Below the pieces are notes generated by a model. The model was not told the DNA's origin. It was given only the letters and a program-made list of their open reading frames with translations, and ran no database searches. A stretch of DNA of 64,000 bases, from the NCBI GenBank assembly GCA_029987115.1, contig DALTWK010000003.1:53105-117104 (forward strand), given 5' to 3'. The position numbers were made by a program, and so were the translations under genes. Positions within the stretch are counted from its first letter, which is position 1. Each line of letters begins with the position of its first letter. Shown here in pieces: positions 59,414 to 64,000 of the stretch. Source of the DNA: Methanocorpusculum sp. (GTDB lineage: Archaea > Halobacteriota > Methanomicrobia > Methanomicrobiales > Methanocorpusculaceae).

Positions 59414-60811
59414 ATGGAAATAGTGCAGGATATTGAACAGGCTGTTGAGCGGATACGTTCCGCGGAAAAAATAACAGTCATATCCCATATTGATGCAGAC
59501 GGTATAACTAGCGCATCAATCATGCTCCAGGCAATCCAACGCGAAGGTATCCCGGTCGTTTCTGTTTTTGTCCGTCAATTGGAGCCATTGACCATGCGAC
59601 ATATCCCTTCCGACACGAGTCTCAAACTCTTTACTGATTTGGGGTCCGGTCAGCAGAATCTTTTGGAAGAAGCAGCTATCCCTCCCGAACAGGTTCTCAT
59701 TCTCGACCATCATATTGCTCAGGATGCCCCGAATGGGACCAAGTATTTCCAGGTTAATGCGCAGTTTTACGGTGAGGATTACCGGAAATGTAGTGCTGCA
59801 GGTATCTGTTATTTGGTTGCACGTAATCTGAATCCTAAGAATTATGACTTGGCAAAACTGGCAGTCGTTGGTAATGTTGGAGACATGATGGCACGTGAAT
59901 CCGGTCGATTAGTTGGTATCGCTCATTGGATTGTTGAGGATGCAGAAAAGAATGCTGTTCTGGTTTCAAGAGTAGGTATCAATTGTTATGGTCTATCCAC
60001 CCGCGCTCTCCACCTTTCACTATCCAATTGTGATGATCCCGTCATCCCAGGAATATCCGGAAACCCGCAAGCAGCCATTAATCTTCTTTGTAAAATTGGA
60101 ATATATGCTGATGAACACGACAATCGCACGTTTGAAGATTTGACAGATGAGGAAGTGAAAACCCTATCCAGTAGAATCACTGAACAGATGATTGCAAATG
60201 GGGAAGATACTGATCGACTCTTTTCCGAACAGTACTTTTTCCCGGACGAAATGGAACACACTCCCCTTAGAAATGCATCAGAATACGCTACAATGTTGAA
60301 CGCTTGTGGAAGGTGGGCAAAACCGATGGTGGGTGCCGCTGTATGTGCTGGTGAGAGGGGTGTGAATTACCGTGAAGCAGAACATATGCTTCGCCACCAC
60401 AGAAGCATCATCCGCGAACTCTGCGAATATATTCTCGAAACTGGTGTCGCGGAACACAGTGCGATTCAGAGCATCCACACAGGGAATAGATACCCGGATA
60501 CCATTGTCGGAATTGGTGCAGGGATGGCTTTGTCGAAATTAAACCGTGACAAACCGATTCTGGTACTATCTGAAGTTTCAGATGAGCCAGATATGATTAA
60601 AGTCTCTATGCGCACGAATGAAAAAGTTGTGCGCAGGGGGGTAAATCTCCAGGAGGCACTTTGTTCCGCAGCGGCAGAATTTGGCGGTGCAGGCGGAGGA
60701 CATAATATCGCAGCAGGCGCATATATACCGAAAGGATGCGAAGATGATTTCATCAGAAGAGTTAACGAACTTATCGAAACCCAGCTTAATCCGTGTACGG
60801 AGAATTGCTGA
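59414..60811 (+). CDS. Archaeal RecJ-like DHH/DHHA1 phosphoesterase
   Basis: A 465-residue DHH-family nuclease. Motif I VISHIDADGITS (Asp27-Asp29), motif II DLGSGQ, the DHH motif LILDHHIAQD (Asp98-His100), and VGNVGDMMA. The DHHA1 domain ends with EFGGAGGGHNIAAGAYIP. Archaeal relatives are RecJ-like exonucleases, one of which (GAN) associates with GINS in the replisome. It is the first gene of RecJ-PUA-NAC-TrmI. Confidence 0.92.
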   Translation: MEIVQDIEQAVERIRSAEKITVISHIDADGITSASIMLQAIQREGIPVVSVFVRQLEPLTMRHIPSDTSLKLFTDLGSGQQNLLEEAAIPPEQVLILDHHIAQDAPNGTKYFQVNAQFYGEDYRKCSAAGICYLVARNLNPKNYDLAKLAVVGNVGDMMARESGRLVGIAHWIVEDAEKNAVLVSRVGINCYGLSTRALHLSLSNCDDPVIPGISGNPQAAINLLCKIGIYADEHDNRTFEDLTDEEVKTLSSRITEQMIANGEDTDRLFSEQYFFPDEMEHTPLRNASEYATMLNACGRWAKPMVGAAVCAGERGVNYREAEHMLRHHRSIIRELCEYILETGVAEHSAIQSIHTGNRYPDTIVGIGAGMALSKLNRDKPILVLSEVSDEPDMIKVSMRTNEKVVRRGVNLQEALCSAAAEFGGAGGGHNIAAGAYIPKGCEDDFIRRVNELIETQLNPCTENC

Positions 60812-61238
60812 TTTCCAGTTCGGACGCGGTGCGGGGGAAGCTCTTTTCCCTGATGACGTGACCTTTTCCTATTCAAATACGAAACGTGTGCGTTTTGTAA
60901 ACCGGGGAAAAGAGCGTCTGGTAACAGTCCGTGCAAACGACGGTCGTCTAACACTCGGCTACCCGGGTGCGAAACTTCTGCATGCGTATCTTAAAGCACC
61001 GCACAACCGTGTGGTTGTTATGGAAGATGCTATCCCATTCATTGCCGATGGTAAGAATGCAATGGCGAAGCATGTTATCAGCGCTGATGAAGAGATTTTA
61101 GCTGAAGATGAAGTATTCATCGTTGATGAATCAGACAACCTTATTGCAACTGGCATGGCTGTTCTTTCCGGTTGTGAAATGAAAGGATTCAATTATGGAA
61201 CAGCCGTAAAAACCAGACAAGGAGTTAATAAACAATGA
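60744..61238 (+). CDS. PUA-domain RNA-binding protein
   Basis: A 164-residue protein. The N-terminal 80 residues include RRIADFQFGRGAGEALFPDD; the C-terminal 80 form a PUA domain (VVVMEDAIPFIADGKNAMAK, EVFIVDESDNLIATGMAVLS). This matches archaeal stand-alone PUA proteins related to archaeosine transglycosylase tails. The ATG at 60744 follows AAAGGATG and overlaps the RecJ-like stop by 68 nt; no good later start was found. It overlaps NAC by an ATGATG junction. RNA target unknown. Confidence 0.88.
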   Translation: MISSEELTNLSKPSLIRVRRIADFQFGRGAGEALFPDDVTFSYSNTKRVRFVNRGKERLVTVRANDGRLTLGYPGAKLLHAYLKAPHNRVVVMEDAIPFIADGKNAMAKHVISADEEILAEDEVFIVDESDNLIATGMAVLSGCEMKGFNYGTAVKTRQGVNKQ

Positions 61239-61573
61239 TGCCAGGAATCAATCCAAAACAGATGAAAGCAGCTATGCGAAAAATGGGAATGACCATGGAC
61301 GAAATCGAAGATGTCCAGAAAGTTGTCGTTTACACCTCGAAGGGAAACTATGTTTTCGAAAACGCTCAGGTTGTTGGTGTGACGATGCAGGGTCAGACCT
61401 CCTATCAACTCTCTGGGGATATGCACTTTGAAGAAGCAGCATTGGAATTACCGGAAGCAGATGTTGAACTTGTTGTTTCCCAGACACAATGCACCCCTGA
61501 AGCGGCACGTGCTGCATTAGAGGAATGCAAAGGAGATATGGCAGAAGCAATTTTGAAACTCACTGCACAATGA
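61235..61573 (+). CDS. nac: Nascent polypeptide-associated complex protein
   Basis: A 112-residue archaeal NAC (alpha-type homodimer). Segments: PKQMKAAMRKMGMTMDEIED at the N-terminus, the NAC beta-sandwich VVVYTSKGNYVFENAQVVGV, and a C-terminal UBA domain (VELVVSQTQCTPEAARAALE, GDMAEAILKLTAQ). It binds emerging chains at the ribosome. ATGA overlap with TrmI; ATGA-type overlap with the PUA gene. Confidence 0.95.
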   Translation: MMPGINPKQMKAAMRKMGMTMDEIEDVQKVVVYTSKGNYVFENAQVVGVTMQGQTSYQLSGDMHFEEAALELPEADVELVVSQTQCTPEAARAALEECKGDMAEAILKLTAQ

Positions 61574-62304
61574 TTGGAAATAAACGAGTCATTCTTCGCG
61601 GTAATTCCCGCGAATATTATGTGCTCCTTGGGGAAGGTAAGCTCTCGACTGACAAGGGCATGATCGATTTGGCCGAGGCTGCATTATTAGATGATGGTGC
61701 AGTAATAAAAACACATCTTGGTGCTGAATTCACGGTTCTCCTTCCGAAAGCAACTGATTTCTTTACGCATGGGAAACGCACCGGTGCCCCGATGATGCCC
61801 AAAGATATCGGTCTTGTCATGGCATACACTGGGATGTGTCGCCGAGATCGTGTTCTTGATGCCGGAACCGGATCCGGCATTGCCGCCATCTTTTTCGGGG
61901 GTTGTGCAGGAACCGTTGTAACATGTGAAGCACGTCCTGATTTTTCAAAAACAGCGGAACGGAATATCATTGATGCCGATCTCAAGAATGTTGAATGTCG
62001 TAACTGTGATGTTTTGGATGTAACGGATGGTCCGTTTGATATTGTTCACCTTGATATGCAACTGGAGCGTGTTCATGTAGAACATGCATATCATCTCCTG
62101 AAAACCGGCGGTTACTTTGCGACCTATACTCCATTCCTGGAACATACTTTTGTAGTAATGGATGCGGCACAGGAACTCTTTGGTGAAGATAATGTGCAGA
62201 CCGTCGAATGTCTGGAACGCGAACTCACCAGAAGCAAACGTGGAACCCGCCCGTCAACACGTGTTGGTCATACAGGATATTTGACCGTGGCACGTAAAAT
62301 ATAA
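61570..62304 (+). CDS. trmI: tRNA (adenine-N1)-methyltransferase, TrmI family
   Basis: A 244-residue Rossmann methyltransferase. SAM motif I is DRVLDAGTGSGIAAIFFGG; before it RTGAPMMPKDIGLVMAYTGM, typical of archaeal TrmI, which methylates A57/A58 of the T loop; later HLDMQLERVHVEHAYHLLK and KRGTRPSTRVGHTGYL. The N-terminal OB-like domain (residues 1-70) is present. The frame opens at 61525 inside nac; the ATG at 61570 overlaps its stop. Confidence 0.93.
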   Translation: MIGNKRVILRGNSREYYVLLGEGKLSTDKGMIDLAEAALLDDGAVIKTHLGAEFTVLLPKATDFFTHGKRTGAPMMPKDIGLVMAYTGMCRRDRVLDAGTGSGIAAIFFGGCAGTVVTCEARPDFSKTAERNIIDADLKNVECRNCDVLDVTDGPFDIVHLDMQLERVHVEHAYHLLKTGGYFATYTPFLEHTFVVMDAAQELFGEDNVQTVECLERELTRSKRGTRPSTRVGHTGYLTVARKI

Positions 62305-62350
62305 AAAACATTTCTTTTTTCATTCACGAACTAAATAAGTTCGAATCGGG

Positions 62351-62381
62351 GCCCATTTTGGGCTTCTTTTGCACTTTTTTA
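62351..62381 (+). terminator. Terminator after trmI
   Basis: GCCC/GGGC form a short hairpin with a 5-nt loop, followed by T-rich runs (TTCTTTT and TTTTTT). It is 47 nt past the trmI stop and would end the RecJ-PUA-NAC-TrmI unit. Confidence 0.45.
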
Positions 62382-62463
62382 GTTCAGACAAAAGCACCAA
62401 TTTTCTTTATTTTTCTGTGTTCGCGTATATAGTTTTGTATACAGCAAACTCGTAGGGGCTCAT

Positions 62464-62820
62464 CTAGTAGACCTCGACAAGCTGCGGTTTGTTTGCGTTC
62501 AGAGCGCTCCGCAGCACGATGAGATCATATTCCAGAGCCGTGAGGGTGTTGGAGAGAAAGAGCATCTCCTTTCTGATGCGGGTCATTTCATTTATGATTT
62601 CAAGTTCGTTCATTATCTGATGATAATCTTGTCTCTTCCTACGGCATCCCCTTCCTGCTGCATCTGGAACTGTCACATTTGGTACGGTATGCTTCGCTTT
62701 CCGCCTGGTTTCTGAACTATGCAAGGAAATCCTGCTGCAGTGAATCCAATGAGGAAGTGTACACAGCCTTTGATTTAAGGTTTCGACCCCATCCGACTTT
62801 GTCCCAATTTTAATGAACAC
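62464..62820 (-). CDS. Uncharacterised ORF ending in a coiled coil; possibly a fragment
   Basis: A 118-residue frame. Its C-terminal 49 residues, beginning at an internal ATG (62613), are a regular amphipathic helix (MNELEIINEMTRIRKEMLFL, then NTLTALEYDLIVLRSALN). The N-terminal 69 residues are basic and low in coding character and may be spurious. The real gene, if any, may be only the C-terminal part (62464-62613). It lies at the edge of the decayed region. No family recognised. Confidence 0.35.
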   Translation of the reverse strand: MFIKIGTKSDGVETLNQRLCTLPHWIHCSRISLHSSETRRKAKHTVPNVTVPDAAGRGCRRKRQDYHQIMNELEIINEMTRIRKEMLFLSNTLTALEYDLIVLRSALNANKPQLVEVY

Positions 62821-62867
62821 CTGATTCGTTTCAGTTTTGAAAAAAGAAAAAAAAGAATTTGTGTTTA

Positions 62868-63200
62868 GTGTCTTCTCTTCTCTATATCGACGCTAACAAT
62901 ATCCAGCACGTAATCCCGAACGTGAAACTCGGTTCCCTGACCGGATTCGAAGGCAGTACCGGAACCATAGAAACCATCAGCAACGCGGATTATACCGCAG
63001 TCATCGTCAGTTCAATAACTGGCTGATTGACGTCGGCAACAGTATCGGCGAGTGGTGGGATGGATTATGGAATCCGGGCAAACAGGAGACAACCATAGTG
63101 CTCCGCGACCAGACCAGAGACGGTATCGATGCTGCAGCAAGCACCAGGATTCCTGCGAGTGTTAGAATAAGAGATTTCCGCATAATGATAGTCTATAGGA
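62868..63200 (+). pseudogene. Frameshifted remnant of an unknown gene
   Basis: From the GTG at 62868 a protein-like frame reads YIDANNIQHVIPNVKLGSLT and GTIETISNADYTAVIV to a stop at 63024-63026. Around 63009 the sense passes to another frame, which continues FNNWLIDVGNSIGEWWDGLW, NPGKQETTIVLRDQTRDGID and onward. The two pieces look like one protein broken by a single-base indel, though the second frame then runs into unrelated sequence. The tryptophan/glycine-rich part recalls viral tail or surface proteins, but I cannot name a family. Confidence 0.45.
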
Positions 63201-63323
63201 TGCAACAGGAAATGGATATTGTTGCGGTAAACCACGGAGAAGAAAATAATCCTAACCTTTCCAATGGTACTGAAAATGCGGTGCCGGAAGAATTCCCGGT
63301 AAAAAATCGGGTTTGGAGATTGG

Positions 63324-63467
63324 TTATTTCTTTCCGGTCTTTTTCGCAGTTTTCTTTCTCAGATCGGGGTAAATCGATGATTCATCCAGAGGCTCTACGT
63401 TTGTACGCATTTCTGCAAACATTTTTGCAAGTTCTTTTTTGTCTTCTTCGGTGAGTAAGATGGTCAT
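63324..63467 (-). CDS. Small basic protein, 47 residues
   Basis: A 47-residue ORF: helical start MTILLTEEDKKELAKMFAEM, then EPLDESSIYPDLRKKT and a lysine tail ending TGKK. GTGAT lies 7 nt before the ATG as a weak Shine-Dalgarno. The order of an acidic helix and a lysine-rich tail looks coding, but there is no family match I know, and the surroundings are decayed. Confidence 0.4.
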   Translation of the reverse strand: MTILLTEEDKKELAKMFAEMRTNVEPLDESSIYPDLRKKTAKKTGKK

Positions 63468-63479
63468 ATTTGTATCACG

Positions 63480-64000
63480 GTGAACGGGTTGTTCTCTGTT
63501 TCCTTCAAAAGCAGATGAGGTCTTACCTGATGAACTATAGGAAATGAGAGGTTACTATGTTGCTGATGTCCGGGGCGGCATCGTGGATTCACCGTTCGGA
63601 TTACTCGTCTACCCAGCTGGTGTATTTTTCCGAAGTACCGTTTTCCCGCCTTCATTTTACCGTTTTTTCCGGATTTTTAAAAACCTGATTTACGTTCATA
63701 TTGGTCGTTTTTTAGGAAACAGAACGAAATCATACCGTTGTTTTACCGTTGGTTTTACCGTTTTGATTGTAGATTCCGCAGAGCAGGGAATGTTCGGATT
63801 GACGGTCTTTATTTGATTCTCTTGGTTTGGATTGTGACTGAAATGGCAGGTTCTGCAGACGGTGTTTGCTTTCATGATCTATTTTGTTCCTTCCCGTGAG
63901 CTGTTCTCGTTGAGGGAGGTTTCATGAGGATGTGTTGTACTTCGTATATAATCCGGTTTCCCCCTGCCCCCCAAGATGGATGATAATGGGGGGCAAGTGG
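63480..64000. other. Decayed non-coding stretch with ACCGTT repeats and an edge inverted repeat
   Basis: No credible gene is seen. The hexamer ACCGTT occurs six times between 63591 and 63762, the last three (63734, 63745, 63757) in near-tandem TTTTACCGTT units. Near the right edge TGCCCCCC (63965-63972) faces GGGGGGCA (63988-63995), a perfect 8-bp inverted repeat with a 15-nt spacer. Confidence 0.45.

Noticed and set aside
63098..63454. A 118-codon + strand gene in the decayed region
   Set aside because: Its start lies inside the frameshifted remnant and its second half is antisense to the 47-residue ORF; it looks like a chance fusion.
1..64000. CRISPR arrays
   Set aside because: No series of identical 25-40-bp repeats with regular spacers was seen; the ACCGTT repeats near 63.6 kb are too short and irregular.

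Overview
The window comes from a methanogenic archaeon, most likely of the order Methanomicrobiales and perhaps Methanocorpusculum-like. The genus is a guess from protein style. Methanogen-specific genes include methenyl-H4MPT cyclohydrolase (mch), methanogenesis marker proteins 2 and 4 (MtxX), F420H2:NADP oxidoreductase and an HdrA-like flavoprotein. Archaeal markers include the PolD large subunit, Cdc6/Orc1, RfcL, an HMf-type histone, NAC, L30e, a type II GAPDH, ApgM and Fae-Hps. Genes are tightly packed and often joined by ATGA overlaps. Four tRNA genes are present. I saw no rRNA, CRISPR array or intact insertion sequence.

Layout. 0-4 kb: the end of an HTH regulator, Fae-Hps (-), then a DUF47/PiT phosphate transport pair (+). 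4-8.6 kb: a co-oriented cassette of a DJ-1/PfpI protein, a TPR/winged-helix protein, a BrxD-like (DUF2791-type) ATPase and an OB-fold/HD protein, closed by a T-tract. 8.6-11.5 kb: a membrane protein and UvrB. 11.5-18.5 kb (-): gamma carbonic anhydrase, HdrA-like, MtnA and DUF116, then DUF169, a 30-residue lysine/alanine-rich protein with its own terminator, a WG-repeat/histidine phosphatase fusion, GAPDH and tRNA-Leu. 18.7-24.4 kb (-): DUF432, MscS, a HEAT protein and PolD DP2. 24.6-27.7 kb (-): ThiD, an MFS carrier and a radical SAM protein. 27.8-31.9 kb (+): ApgM, a DEAD-box helicase, L30e and NusA.

32-43 kb: a DUF308 membrane protein, DUF5611, tRNA-Arg, an unknown membrane protein, tRNA-Gly, an ACT-domain DUF5612 protein, a YrdC/Sua5 protein, a CopA-type ATPase, a symporter with an extra N-terminal domain, a zinc-ribbon protein with Cdc6/Orc1, Mch and tRNA-Val. 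43-50 kb: HisH, RfcL (-), the Mmp2/MtxX pair, the histone, NpdG (-), a MntA/HepT toxin-antitoxin pair and a transglutaminase-like protein. 50-59 kb: an iron-sulfur-flavoprotein-like protein, a PHP-TruA pair, a dihydropteroate-synthase-like protein, a HAD-NERD pair, an FKBP, a thioredoxin/Lhr-type helicase pair and an MBL-fold protein. 59.4-62.3 kb (+): RecJ-like DHH protein, PUA, NAC and TrmI. From 62.3 kb to the end the DNA looks decayed, with a frameshifted gene, short ORFs and short repeats.

Most of the window is informational and central-metabolic backbone. The parts that look least explained are the TPR/BrxD-like ATPase/HD cassette and, 47 kb away, an Lhr-type helicase that might be its partner; the 30-residue protein; the symporter and WG-phosphatase fusions; the L30e leader; a 22-bp perfect palindrome upstream of the RecJ-like gene; and the unknown gene between two tRNAs.
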